This document shows, one piece after another, positions 19,623-28,054 of a DNA stretch of 64,000 nucleotides. The notes below the pieces were generated by a model that had not been told where the DNA came from, did no database searches, and was given only the letters and a program-made list of their open reading frames with translations. Each line of letters begins with the position of its first letter. The first letter of the stretch is position 1. The translations under genes and the position numbers were made by a program. Origin of the DNA: Blastomonas fulva (GTDB taxonomy: Bacteria; Pseudomonadota; Alphaproteobacteria; Sphingomonadales; Sphingomonadaceae); NCBI RefSeq assembly GCF_003431825.1, contig NZ_CP020083.1, positions 868,001 through 932,000 of the forward strand. Direction: 5' to 3'.

Positions 19623-20858
19623 ATGCCCAGTTTCACGTTTCGCAAAGCCGCGCTGTGTCTTTCTGCAGCCACCATCGCCGCGCTGGTCGCGAGCCCGGTC
19701 AGCAGCCAGCAGGCGGCCAGTCCCATTGCCCGCTACGATATGGATGTCGGCACCGTCACCGGGCTCGCCGCGATGGGCAGCGGCATGGGGGCCGGCCTGT
19801 CGATGATGTTCGGCGGCGGCGGCAACAAGCAGATGCACGAGCTGATCCTGCGGCTCGGGTCTTCCCGCGCCCCTGCTGCGGGCGCACCCAAGGCGGATCA
19901 CTTCATGCCGCCCGTCGCCAAGCTTGGCGCATCGGTGCCGCTGCTCAGCCCCAAGCCCGGCACCCGCACCGACGATGTTCCGCAAGATCTTCCTAAGGAT
20001 TTCCAGCGTCCCAAGGGGCGGCTGCTGATCTACTGGGGCTGCGGCGCCAAGGCAGGACCGGGCCAGCCGGTGGTGATCGATTTCGCCAGGCTGTCCGCAG
20101 GCCAGGTGCCGCCCGACCTGTTCGCAGGCGCGATGCCGATTGATCGGTCGGTCAGCCCGGGCAATTCGAAGACCTTTGGCGAATGGCCCAATGCCGACAC
20201 GCGCAAGCTGGTGAGCGCGGACAGCTCGCTACTGGGCGAACACCGAATCGCGGGCAATTATGCGCCCGAGATCAAGTTCGCGCTGGCGCAGGACTTCATG
20301 CCCGCGATCACCGGCAAGGCCAGCCCGATCGCGGGCGGGGCGACCCAGATCAGCTGGAACTCGGTCACCAGCGCGACCGGCTATTACGCCTGGGTGATGA
20401 GCGCCAAGGCCAACAACAAGGGCGAGTTCCAGGACATGGTGTGGTGGTCGTCCTCGGCCTCGCGGCAGTTCGGCGGGGCCTTGTGGGACTGGATCGCCCC
20501 GGCGCAGGTGGCAAAGCTCATCCAGCAGCAGGTGGTGATGCCGCCATCGCAGACCAATTGCACTGTACCGGCCGAGGTCACCGCAGCAGGCGGAGATTTC
20601 TCGCTGGGCAATCTCTATGCCTATGGCCCGGAAGCGAACTTTGCCTATCCGCCGCGTCCGGCCAATGCCAAAACACCGTGGAAACCCGAATGGACAGCGC
20701 GGGTGCGCTATCGTTCCAACTCGACCTGGCTGCTCAACGGCCCGGACATGGATGCGATGATGCGCGGCGGCGAGGAAGCCGAGCAGCCGCGCAAGAAGAA
20801 GAAATGCAAGGGCGGGCTGGGCGGCCTGCTCGGCGCGGTCACCGGGGATGGCTGCTGA
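19623..20858 (+). CDS. Secreted protein of unknown function with basic Gly-rich C-terminus
   Basis: A 411-residue protein with a signal peptide (about 1-28, cleaving near VSSQQA). A Gly/Met-rich hydrophobic stretch follows (GLAAMGSGMGAGLSMMFGGG, about 47-66), with a beta-rich body (LLIYWGCGAKAGPGQPVVID and later WSVT-like strands). The tail is RKKKKCKGGLGGLLGAVTGD, ending in Cys. It is a type of protein I associate with sphingomonad genomes, but no function is known to me. Aromatic motifs YYAWVMSAK and FQDMVWWSSS may mark a binding surface. It stands alone between the unrecognised membrane protein and the GST gene. Confidence 0.75.
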   Translation: MPSFTFRKAALCLSAATIAALVASPVSSQQAASPIARYDMDVGTVTGLAAMGSGMGAGLSMMFGGGGNKQMHELILRLGSSRAPAAGAPKADHFMPPVAKLGASVPLLSPKPGTRTDDVPQDLPKDFQRPKGRLLIYWGCGAKAGPGQPVVIDFARLSAGQVPPDLFAGAMPIDRSVSPGNSKTFGEWPNADTRKLVSADSSLLGEHRIAGNYAPEIKFALAQDFMPAITGKASPIAGGATQISWNSVTSATGYYAWVMSAKANNKGEFQDMVWWSSSASRQFGGALWDWIAPAQVAKLIQQQVVMPPSQTNCTVPAEVTAAGGDFSLGNLYAYGPEANFAYPPRPANAKTPWKPEWTARVRYRSNSTWLLNGPDMDAMMRGGEEAEQPRKKKKCKGGLGGLLGAVTGDGC

Positions 20859-20926
20859 CCGATTGGCGCGGCTCTTTGTTCGTGCTATGTTCCACCTGTA
20901 GCCGATTCGGAACAAGGGGATGAACG

Positions 20927-21571
20927 ATGAGCAGCCTGATTTTCTATACCAACCCATGGTCGCGCGGACAGATCGCGCGGTGGATGCTTGAGGAAGCAGG
21001 GGCGGCGTACGAGCAGCACATCGTCGAATACGGGCCTCAGATGAAGGGTGCGGCGTATCGCGCCATCAACCCGATGGGCAAGGTTCCCGCGATCGTCCAT
21101 AATGGCAAGGTCGTCACCGAGTGCGCCGCGATCTGTGCGTATCTGGCAGAGGCCTTTCCCGAAGCAGGGCTCGCCCCGCTGCCGGACGAACGCGCCGATT
21201 ATTATCGCTGGATGTTCTTTGGCGCCGGTCCGCTCGAACAGGCGATCATCAACCATTCGATGGGCTGGGAAAGTCCCGAGGACAAGCAGGCGATGCTGGG
21301 TTACGGCACCTATCAGCTGGCGGCGGACACGCTGGCAGACTGGCTGGAAGACCGCGATTACATCTGCGGCGAGCGCTTCACCGCGGCGGATGTCTATGTC
21401 GGGGCGCAGGTCGACTGGGGCCAGGCCTTTGGCACGCTGCCTGCTCTGCCTGCGTTTGCCGCTTATGCCGACCGGCTGCGGGCCCGCCCGGCCTATCAGC
21501 GCGCCAAGGCGGTCGACAATGCGCTGATCGAGGCGGCCAAGGCGGCCGTGAGCGAAGGCGCTTCGGCATGA
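20927..21571 (+). CDS. Glutathione S-transferase family protein
   Basis: A 214-residue GST. The N-terminal thioredoxin-fold begins LIFYTNPWSRGQIARWMLEE, with a Ser near the glutathione site. NPMGKVPAIVHNGKVVTECAA gives the cis-Pro and the gamma-glutamyl-binding Glu-Cys/Ser-like segment. An all-helical C-terminal domain (about 85-205) includes ERFTAADVYVG. The substrate is unknown. AAGGGGA precedes the ATG. Its last four bases ATGA overlap the start of the next gene, so it is co-translated with a GFA-fold protein, a glutathione-linked family, which supports a shared thiol-dependent role. Confidence 0.92.
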   Translation: MSSLIFYTNPWSRGQIARWMLEEAGAAYEQHIVEYGPQMKGAAYRAINPMGKVPAIVHNGKVVTECAAICAYLAEAFPEAGLAPLPDERADYYRWMFFGAGPLEQAIINHSMGWESPEDKQAMLGYGTYQLAADTLADWLEDRDYICGERFTAADVYVGAQVDWGQAFGTLPALPAFAAYADRLRARPAYQRAKAVDNALIEAAKAAVSEGASA

Positions 21572-21987
21572 GCCGCGCGGAAGGCGGATGCCATTGCGGC
21601 GCTGTGCGCTTTGCGGTCGATAGCGCGGGCGACACCGAGCCATCGCCCCGCACCGCCCTGTGCCATTGCGCGGATTGCCGCCGCTGCGCGGGCGCGCCTG
21701 CGGTCGGATGGACCGCAGTGGCCAGCTCGACCTTTACGGTGTTGCAGGGCACGCCTGCGGTCTACCGGTCGTCCGAGCTTGCCGAGCGTAGCTTCTGCCC
21801 ACAGTGCGGCACCGGCCTGTTCTATATCAACGAAACCGTGCTGCCCGGGCTGGTCGACATCCAGACCGCGACATTCGATGACCCGGAAGCTTTTCCGGCG
21901 ATGGCGCACATCCAGATGGCGGACGCGATCGGCTGGATGAAGACTGCGCACGACCTTCCGAAGTTCGATCGGTTCCCGGAGTTTTAG
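21568..21987 (+). CDS. GFA family zinc protein (glutathione-dependent formaldehyde-activating enzyme fold)
   Basis: A 139-residue protein of the GFA/CENP-V fold. The zinc ligands are all visible: GGCHCGAVRF (about 7-16), LCHCADCRRC (about 36-45) and SFCPQCGTGLFY (about 77-88). The family includes proteins that bind S-hydroxymethylglutathione or other glutathione adducts, but most members have no known substrate. Its start overlaps the GST stop (ATGA), and a glutathione connection is therefore likely. About 200 bases without a visible gene follow before the transglutaminase-like gene. Confidence 0.9.
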   Translation: MSRAEGGCHCGAVRFAVDSAGDTEPSPRTALCHCADCRRCAGAPAVGWTAVASSTFTVLQGTPAVYRSSELAERSFCPQCGTGLFYINETVLPGLVDIQTATFDDPEAFPAMAHIQMADAIGWMKTAHDLPKFDRFPEF

Positions 21988-22183
21988 CGACGGCTATTTA
22001 CCTTCAATTCGGGGCAATGATCGAACTAAAACGCGCAGACCGTTCACTATCGGCATGCGCAACCGCGCACGCATGAACCAACGGGATGTCGCCTTCGGGC
22101 GACACCGTCTGACAGAACGCTCTATCGACTTGTAATCGATCGCACTGTGGCTTCTTATACGGCCGGGCAACGATGGAGCAGCT

Positions 22184-24217
22184 GTGCGTAATTCGGTTTT
22201 TGTCGGTTGTGTTCTGCTGGCTGCGGCTCAGCCGGCGCTGGCGCAAAAGGATCAGGTCAAGCGTGGTCCCGAACCCGACTGGGTCCGTCAGTCCGAGCTC
22301 GCCGCGGTTCCCGAAGACGCTGCCGGTGCCGTTTTCGTTCGCCGCCAGGATGTGTGGTTGCACCTCGACACCAAGGGGCAGCAGCAATATCTGGGCTACC
22401 GGATCAAGCTGCTGCATTCCAACGCGCTGCAGCTTGGCAATCTGGCCATCTCGTGGAATCCGCAGGCCGGCGCGCCCGTCGTGCACACCATCAAGGTGCA
22501 CCGCGACGGCGAAGTCATCGACGCGCTGAAGTCAGGAACCTTCGAGATCCTGCGCCGCGAAGATCAGCTCGAAGCCGCCAGCCTCGATGGCGTGCTGACC
22601 GCGGTCCTGCGGGTTGCAGATTTGCGGGTGGGCGACGAGCTCGAGTTCGCAACGACGATCCCGGTCGCCGATCCCACGCTGGGTTCGGCGACCTCAGGCC
22701 TGTTGACGCTGGCGCCCAGCCTGCCATCGGGTCGCTATCGCATGGGTCTGAGCTGGATCGACGGGCAGGAGCCCCGGATCAGCATGACCGAAGACTTCAA
22801 GGCGGTGGCGCGGGTATCCGAACGCGGGGTCGAACTCGATTTCGACGATCCGCCGGTCATGACCGAGATCAAGGACGCGCCATGGCGCTACCAGTGGCAG
22901 CGGGTGCTCGAATTCAGCGATTATCCCGACTGGAACGCCATCTCGCAACATTTCGCGCCGCTGTACGCCGCCGCCGCCAAGCTGCCCGCGGACTCACCGA
23001 TCCGCCAGGAGGCGGCGCGCATTGCCGCGGCTCATGCCAGCCCGGGCGACAGGGCGCAGGCGGCGCTGCGGCTGGTGCAGAAGGACGTGCGGTACATCTA
23101 TGTCGGACTCGACGGCGGCAACCTGACCCCGGCGACCGCAGAGGATACCTGGAAGCGCCGCTATGGCGATTGCAAGGGCAAGACCGCGCTGCTGCTGGCG
23201 CTGCTGAACGAGCTGGGCATTCAGGCTGAACCGGTTCTCGCCAACAATACGGGCCTGGATGACGGCATCGACCAGCGGCTGCCCAGCCCGGGCCTGTTCG
23301 ACCATGTGCTGGTGCGCGCAACGATCGGCGACGAGCAGCTTTATCTCGATGGGACCCTGCCCGACGTGATCGCCGCCGACACGCAGCCGTTCCTGCCCTA
23401 TCGCTGGGTGCTGCCGCTGACGACTGCGGGCGCCTCGATCGAGCCGCTGGCTTGGAAACCGGCAAACCGTCCACAGGAAATCTCGCTGTACGAAATCGAC
23501 GCAACCGAGGGGTTTGATGCGCCCGCGCAGATACACAACACGATCATCACCCGCGGGCTGGATGGCCTCAAGCAGCATTTCCAGTATTCCGCGATTGCCC
23601 CGGCCCAGCTTCAGGCGGCGCTCAGCCAGCAGCTTGTCGGAGAGACGTGGCAGTCCATCGACAAGGTCGCGTGGCGCTATGATCGCAAGGCGCAGGCCAG
23701 CATCCTGACGATCAGCGGCAAGGGCATGGTCGACTGGAGAAACGACGGTGACGGCGCGCGTTCGACACCCCTGCCCGGCGGCGGTTTCAACCCGCCCGAT
23801 CGCCGCATCCGACCCGCCGGACAGGACCAGGGCCTGCCCTACGCCAATTCTCCGGGGTACACCTGCCATGTCACGACGGTCCGTTTGCCCAGGACCGCGT
23901 CGGAAAAGCACTGGTCGTTCAAATCAGGCTTCGACACCCGGATTTTCGGCAGGAACTACTATCGCGTGTTCGGTATCGGCGATGGCGCCATCCGGATGAT
24001 CCGCAGTTCACGCACCGAACGGATCGAGATCGATGCCGAGACGGCGCGCACCGACAACGACCGCATTGCCAAGTTCGACAACTCGATGGGCTATGTCTTC
24101 TACGATCCGGCGGGCGTCGACATGCCGCCGTCACGCGCAAAGCCGGTGCCTGCGACCTACGACATCGACTGGACCGCAGACAATGTTCCCTGCCTGTCTG
24201 CAGATACTGCGCCGTGA
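22184..24217 (+). CDS. DUF3857 and transglutaminase-like domain protein
   Basis: A 677-residue exported protein. The signal peptide is MRNSVFVGCVLLAAAQPALA. An N-terminal DUF3857 beta domain spans about 50-220. A transglutaminase-like cysteine protease fold follows (about 270-400) with catalytic Cys in RYGDCKGKTALLLALLNELG (about 331), His in FDHVLVRA (about 373) and Asp in LYLDGTLPD (about 389). A C-terminal beta region follows. Catalytic residues are intact, so amide cleavage or transfer in the periplasm is possible, but no activity is established for the family. The GTG at 22184 is preferred because the signal peptide begins there and GGAG precedes it. Confidence 0.88.
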   Translation: MRNSVFVGCVLLAAAQPALAQKDQVKRGPEPDWVRQSELAAVPEDAAGAVFVRRQDVWLHLDTKGQQQYLGYRIKLLHSNALQLGNLAISWNPQAGAPVVHTIKVHRDGEVIDALKSGTFEILRREDQLEAASLDGVLTAVLRVADLRVGDELEFATTIPVADPTLGSATSGLLTLAPSLPSGRYRMGLSWIDGQEPRISMTEDFKAVARVSERGVELDFDDPPVMTEIKDAPWRYQWQRVLEFSDYPDWNAISQHFAPLYAAAAKLPADSPIRQEAARIAAAHASPGDRAQAALRLVQKDVRYIYVGLDGGNLTPATAEDTWKRRYGDCKGKTALLLALLNELGIQAEPVLANNTGLDDGIDQRLPSPGLFDHVLVRATIGDEQLYLDGTLPDVIAADTQPFLPYRWVLPLTTAGASIEPLAWKPANRPQEISLYEIDATEGFDAPAQIHNTIITRGLDGLKQHFQYSAIAPAQLQAALSQQLVGETWQSIDKVAWRYDRKAQASILTISGKGMVDWRNDGDGARSTPLPGGGFNPPDRRIRPAGQDQGLPYANSPGYTCHVTTVRLPRTASEKHWSFKSGFDTRIFGRNYYRVFGIGDGAIRMIRSSRTERIEIDAETARTDNDRIAKFDNSMGYVFYDPAGVDMPPSRAKPVPATYDIDWTADNVPCLSADTAP

Positions 24218-24248
24218 CTGCCGAAGCAGTGGCAATGGAACCCCGGTA

Positions 24249-24890
24249 TCACCCCGTCGGGCCGAACACCTTGGGGGTTTCGGCGCCTTGCTTGCGCTCC
24301 TTGTCGCTGGAGGTGATCGCCTCCAGAATTTGCGGGTTGCGGAAGTCGCCCTTGGCATAATCGCGCGCCGATTGGCCTGCGATCGTGTCCTGCTTGTCAG
24401 GGTTGGCGCCATTCTTGAGCAGCAGCCGCACCATCGCCAGATCGCGCAATTGCACCGCGCGGATCAGCGCGGTCTCGCCCGAATTGTTGGGGTCATCCAC
24501 CTTGGCCTTGCGGCTGAGCAGCGTTTCGGCGCCGTCGACAAAGCGCAGCGTGGTCGCCACCATCAGCGGGGTCACGCCGTTCTTGTCGCGCGCATTGGGG
24601 TTGGCGCCGCGCTGCAGTAGAAAGCCCATCCAAGTGAGGTCGCGCCGCGCGGTGACAATATGCAGCGCGGTCTCGCCGGTGCTCAGGTCCTTGGTGTTGA
24701 CGACGGTGCTGCCCGGATCGTTGAGCGCCTTGGTGGCCTTGTCGCCATCACGGTCGCGCACTGCCTTGAGGAAATTGTAGCTGTCGGAAAACTGGGCGCT
24801 GGCCGCGGCCGGTACCAGCAGGGCCAGCGCCGCGAGGGCGGCGATCCACAGGCGGGAAAGGCTATTGTATCGGGCTGTCACAGGTTGCAT
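24249..24890 (-). CDS. Secreted ankyrin-repeat protein
   Basis: A 213-residue protein with a signal peptide ending PAAASA and four to five ankyrin repeats. Repeat cores read GETALHIVTARRDLTWMGFL, NGVTPLMVATTLRFVDGAET, GETALIRAVQLRDLAMVRLL and GQSARDYAKG. It should be a periplasmic protein-interaction module; the partner is unknown. The ATG at 24890 begins the signal peptide. It is transcribed divergently from the SCO1 gene with 98 bases between them. The arrangement ankyrin/SCO1 may share a control region. Confidence 0.88.
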   Translation of the reverse strand: MQPVTARYNSLSRLWIAALAALALLVPAAASAQFSDSYNFLKAVRDRDGDKATKALNDPGSTVVNTKDLSTGETALHIVTARRDLTWMGFLLQRGANPNARDKNGVTPLMVATTLRFVDGAETLLSRKAKVDDPNNSGETALIRAVQLRDLAMVRLLLKNGANPDKQDTIAGQSARDYAKGDFRNPQILEAITSSDKERKQGAETPKVFGPTG

Positions 24891-24988
24891 CGTCCTTGAA
24901 AACTTGCGCCGGGGATGCGGCCAATGGACCCACGGACCGCCAAGCCCCCTTGAAAGCGGCTGCATAGCAGAGCACAGACAAACCTGTC

Positions 24989-25612
24989 ATGAACAAAACC
25001 CCCAACCTCGCTCCCGCCCTCATCCCCGCAATCGCCATCGCGCTTGCCCTGTCCGCCGCGCTTGGCGGCTGTTCGGGCGCAGCGCCCAAGCCCGAGGCGC
25101 CGCTGGAAGGCGCACGCATCGGCGGCGCCTTCACGCTGACCAATCAGGATGGCAAGACGGTCAAGGATACCGATTTTGCCGGCCAGCACCGCATCGTCTA
25201 TTTCGGCTACAGCTATTGCCCCGATGTCTGCCCGGTCGACCTGCAGAAGATCGCGGCGGGCTTTGCGCTGTTCGAAAAGCAGCAGCCCGAGCGCGCGGCG
25301 AAGATCCAGCCGCTGTTCATCACCATCGACCCCGAGCGCGACACGCCCGCGGTGCTCAAGCAATATGTCGGCGCGTTCCATCCGCGGCTGATCGGGCTCA
25401 CGGGCACGCCCGCGCAGATCAAGAGCGTCGCCGATGCGTATCTGGTGATGTACAAGGCGCAAAAGCCAGTCGGTGCCGATGCCAAGGGCTATCTGGTCGA
25501 TCACAGCCGCCAGGCGTATCTGATGGGGCCCAAGGGCGAGCCGATCGCGCTGCTTCCCTATGACGGCAGCCCCGAGCAGATCGCTGCCGAAATCGACAAA
25601 TGGACGGCCTGA
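24989..25612 (+). CDS. SCO1/SenC family copper chaperone, lipoprotein
   Basis: A 207-residue thioredoxin-fold protein for copper delivery to cytochrome c oxidase (Cu-A site) or redox maintenance of it. It has a lipobox at LGGC (Cys about 28) and the copper motif CPDVCP (about 76-81). The distal His ligand is in VDHSRQAYLM (about 171). It sits outside the inner membrane as a lipoprotein. The TGA overlaps the ATG of the YcgN-like gene (TGATG), implying coupled translation. Confidence 0.94.
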   Translation: MNKTPNLAPALIPAIAIALALSAALGGCSGAAPKPEAPLEGARIGGAFTLTNQDGKTVKDTDFAGQHRIVYFGYSYCPDVCPVDLQKIAAGFALFEKQQPERAAKIQPLFITIDPERDTPAVLKQYVGAFHPRLIGLTGTPAQIKSVADAYLVMYKAQKPVGADAKGYLVDHSRQAYLMGPKGEPIALLPYDGSPEQIAAEIDKWTA

Positions 25613-26070
25613 TGGCGGCTGGCCGCCAGACCTCCCAAAACGACGCGCCCTTTTGGGAACAACCGCTGGCGAGCCTCGACCGCGCACAATGGGAAGCCTT
25701 GTGCGATGGCTGCGGCAAGTGCTGCCTGCACAAGGTGGAGGATGAGGACACGGGCCGCATCCACCCCACCAACGTCGCTTGCCGCCTGCTCGACACCCGC
25801 ACCGCGCGCTGCTCCGATTACCGCCACCGCCGCGCGCTGGTGCCCGATTGCCTGAGGCTGACGCGCGGCAATGTCGGATCAATCAGCTGGCTGCCCTCGA
25901 CCTGCGCCTACAATCTGCGCGCGCAGGGCCTGCCGCTGCCCGACTGGCACCATCTGCTGACCGGCAGCCAGGCCGCAATGCATGCTGGCGGGCATTCGGT
26001 GGTCGGCAAGGTCATCTCGGAAGTGCACGCCGGGCCGATAGAGAACCACATCATCGAGACGGAGCTGTGA
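25612..26070 (+). CDS. YcgN family cysteine-cluster protein
   Basis: A 152-residue cytoplasmic protein of the UPF0260/YcgN family. It has the Cys-rich cluster CDGCGKCCLHKVEDEDTG (about 29-46) and further conserved Cys at RLLDTRTARCSDY and VPDCLRL. The pattern implies binding of an iron-sulfur cluster or zinc, but the role is not known. The ATG at 25612 overlaps the SCO1 stop, and its own stop overlaps the next gene (GTGA). The chain of overlaps suggests one transcript for the three genes. Confidence 0.9.
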   Translation: MAAGRQTSQNDAPFWEQPLASLDRAQWEALCDGCGKCCLHKVEDEDTGRIHPTNVACRLLDTRTARCSDYRHRRALVPDCLRLTRGNVGSISWLPSTCAYNLRAQGLPLPDWHHLLTGSQAAMHAGGHSVVGKVISEVHAGPIENHIIETEL

Positions 26071-26837
26071 GCGCGACCCGCAGGATGGCGGCCCCGATCG
26101 CGCGGTTGTTTGCCCGCAAGCCTGCGCCCGCATCGCCCGAGGCGCCCGGGCGGCTGACGATCGGCGAACGCGAGTATGCGCTGGTCATCCGCCGTCATGC
26201 GCGTGCGCACAACATCCGGCTCCGCACCGATCCCGCCAGGGGCGCGCTGCTGATCACGCTGCCCGGCCATGCCCGGCTGGGCGAGGCGATCGCCTTTGCC
26301 CGCGCGCAGGCCGACTGGATCGAGGCGAGCTTCGCCAAGGCCGGCGCGCATGTCGCGATCGAACCGGGGGCGCTGATCCCCTATCGCGGCACAGAGCACC
26401 GAATCGACTGGGATGCACGCCATGGCCGCAGGGTAAGCATCGCCGATGGCACGATCCGGCTGGGCGGCGCAGCGGACCTGATCGACACCCGCCTCACCCG
26501 CTGGCTCAAGGCCGAGGCCAAGCGCCTGTGCGCTGCGGACCTCGCCGATTACTGCGCCCGCGCGGGCGTCCCTGCCCCGTCGCTTGCGATCAGCAACGCC
26601 GCGCGCCGCTGGGGCAGCTGCTCGGCTAACGGCACGATCCGCATCAACTGGCGGCTGGTGATGGCGCCCGACGAGGTTCGCCGCTCGGTCGTCGCGCACG
26701 AGGTTGCGCATTTGAAACACATGAACCACAGCGCGGACTTTTACGCCTGGCTCGACCACCTCTTCGAAGGCGACCGCAAGGACGCCGACAGCTGGCTGAA
26801 AGCGTATGGCCGCGGACTGTATTTGGTGGGGACTTAA
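26067..26837 (+). CDS. YgjP-like zinc metallopeptidase (DUF45, M48-like)
   Basis: A 256-residue protein of the YgjP/SprT-like group. The zinc site is VVAHEVAHLKHMNHS (HExxH at about 213-217, third ligand His a few residues on), preceded by the family motif RRWGSCSANGTIRINWRLVM. Members are predicted metalloproteases; some have been described as UTP pyrophosphatases. The GTG at 26067 overlaps the stop of the YcgN-like gene; an ATG at 26085 is an alternative start. Confidence 0.9.
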   Translation: MSATRRMAAPIARLFARKPAPASPEAPGRLTIGEREYALVIRRHARAHNIRLRTDPARGALLITLPGHARLGEAIAFARAQADWIEASFAKAGAHVAIEPGALIPYRGTEHRIDWDARHGRRVSIADGTIRLGGAADLIDTRLTRWLKAEAKRLCAADLADYCARAGVPAPSLAISNAARRWGSCSANGTIRINWRLVMAPDEVRRSVVAHEVAHLKHMNHSADFYAWLDHLFEGDRKDADSWLKAYGRGLYLVGT

Positions 26838-26931
26838 AGGTCTGAGTTGGTTGAGATTGATGCGGCCGAAACCGAATTTTTTCACGAACGAATTTCTATA
26901 TTTCGGAAAAGCTCACGTCTATTCTACACGA

Positions 26932-27438
26932 ATGGCACAAGATTCGACTCGGACATTCATTGGTATAATGGCAGTCATTGTACTCGGATCAATATACGCC
27001 TTCAGCTTTGCCACAGTTGCTGCAATGAGTCAGCCATCGGCGGCGGATAGAGCTGCCGATAACGAAATCAGCCAAGGGGCGAATCCCACAAGATCAACCA
27101 CTATGGGTCCGGTTTGTTGGGCTGCGATATTGGAGAGCATCAGCGAAATCGGCAAACGCTGCATACAAGAGGAAAGCCCTGCTTTCCGCGCAGCCCTTGA
27201 CGAGGACATCGCTCGTCTAGATGCCAAGTTTCTCGCCAATGGATGGACGCCAGACGGGTTGGAGCGCTTCAAGGTGCAAATGGGTGAAAGAGACAGGCCG
27301 GTTGGGGAACTGTGCAGCAACAAGGATGCCTTGGCATTTTATCAGGGACTAACCAAATCACTGCCAGCCGCCATTCACGAAACGACCAATGAAATGCTGG
27401 CACGGCCTGGGCGTCCAGAATGGGGAACCTGTCTTTAG
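26932..27438 (+). CDS. Hypothetical membrane-anchored protein, lower GC
   Basis: A 168-residue orphan that I do not recognise. One N-terminal membrane segment (about 9-28, FIGIMAVIVLGSIYAFSFAT) is followed by a mostly helical domain with four Cys residues (VCWAAILESI, KRCIQEE, ELCSNKD and the terminal GTCL). Base composition of the gene and the 90 bases before it is clearly poorer in G+C than its surroundings. The upstream stretch at about 26870-26925 is strongly A/T-rich. This fits recent acquisition. Its stop overlaps the stop of the convergent ParE toxin gene. Confidence 0.65.
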   Translation: MAQDSTRTFIGIMAVIVLGSIYAFSFATVAAMSQPSAADRAADNEISQGANPTRSTTMGPVCWAAILESISEIGKRCIQEESPAFRAALDEDIARLDAKFLANGWTPDGLERFKVQMGERDRPVGELCSNKDALAFYQGLTKSLPAAIHETTNEMLARPGRPEWGTCL

Positions 27439-27734
27439 TCCGGCCACCCATCCTCGCGCCAATCGCGCGACGTATGGATGACACGCAGGATTGCCACCGT
27501 CCGGCCATCATCCGCCATCGTGTAGGCGATGATATAGGGAAACCGTCGCACCGATTTTTCGTATGTACCGGTGATCCGACCTGGATAACCGGTCGCGAAT
27601 TCGCCCAATTGCTCGCCGGTCCTCTGTATGGCGCGCCCCACCCTTGCGGCCGCCTCAGGATCATCGTCAGCGATATGACGGAGCGCTGTGAGATAATCGG
27701 CCTGCGCCCGCTCCGACCAGACCACCCGCCGCAT
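27435..27734 (-). CDS. ParE/RelE-family toxin of a type II toxin-antitoxin pair
   Basis: A 99-residue RelE/ParE-fold protein. The sequence VVWSERAQADYLTALRHIAD starts the family helix hairpin. FPYIIAYTMADDGRTVAILR and VIHTSRDWRED form the C-terminal strands. ParE toxins poison DNA gyrase; RelE toxins cut mRNA. The lack of a clear set of RelE catalytic residues favours the ParE type. Its ATG overlaps the antitoxin stop (TGATG), the usual antitoxin-first order. Confidence 0.9.
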   Translation of the reverse strand: MRRVVWSERAQADYLTALRHIADDDPEAAARVGRAIQRTGEQLGEFATGYPGRITGTYEKSVRRFPYIIAYTMADDGRTVAILRVIHTSRDWREDGWPD

Positions 27735-27997
27735 CAGCGTTTTGCTCTGGCCTGGCGTGCTTCCGCGATGATGGCCTCGGCCTCTGCGACGACCTGCTCA
27801 TGCAGGACAACTCGGCCCGCTTCCACATCGGCAAGCCCCTGCTGGATGCCTTCGATAATCTCCAGCTCCCGATCCACATAGGCAGAGACGGCAGCAGCGG
27901 CGAGATAGGAGCGGCTGCGGTCGGTGCCCTTGGCCAGGCGCGAGAGCTTGTCGCTCACTTCCAATGGTACACGGATCGTCATGGTTGTGCTGTTCAT
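27734..27997 (-). CDS. Ribbon-helix-helix (CopG-like) antitoxin
   Basis: An 87-residue antitoxin. The N-terminal half is a ribbon-helix-helix DNA-binding domain, STTMTIRVPLEVSDKLSRLA, followed by RSRSYLAAAAVSAYVDREL. The acidic C-terminal half (EIIEGIQQGLADVEAGRVV) would wrap the toxin. The ATG at 27997 was chosen because it starts the DNA-binding strand; a longer frame upstream has no conserved sequence. A palindrome 20 bases upstream is the likely operator for autorepression. Confidence 0.9.
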   Translation of the reverse strand: MNSTTMTIRVPLEVSDKLSRLAKGTDRSRSYLAAAAVSAYVDRELEIIEGIQQGLADVEAGRVVLHEQVVAEAEAIIAEARQARAKR

Positions 27998-28016
27998 CGC
28001 GCCACCTTTGTGTTCA

Positions 28017-28026
28017 TGTGTACACA
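28017..28026. promoter_or_regulatory. Palindromic operator candidate of the toxin-antitoxin pair
   Basis: The perfect palindrome TGTGTACACA lies 20 bases ahead of the antitoxin ATG. TG/CA alternation continues on both sides. Ribbon-helix-helix antitoxins usually bind such short palindromes over their own promoter. Confidence 0.5.
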
Positions 28027-28054
28027 CACTAGCACAACCATAGATCAATCACAA

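Noticed and set aside
22004..22501. A minus-strand gene in the gap before the DUF3857 gene
   Set aside because: Most of the frame is antisense to the DUF3857 gene and the remainder has no start signal or homology; the 196-base gap 21988-22183 shows nothing certain.
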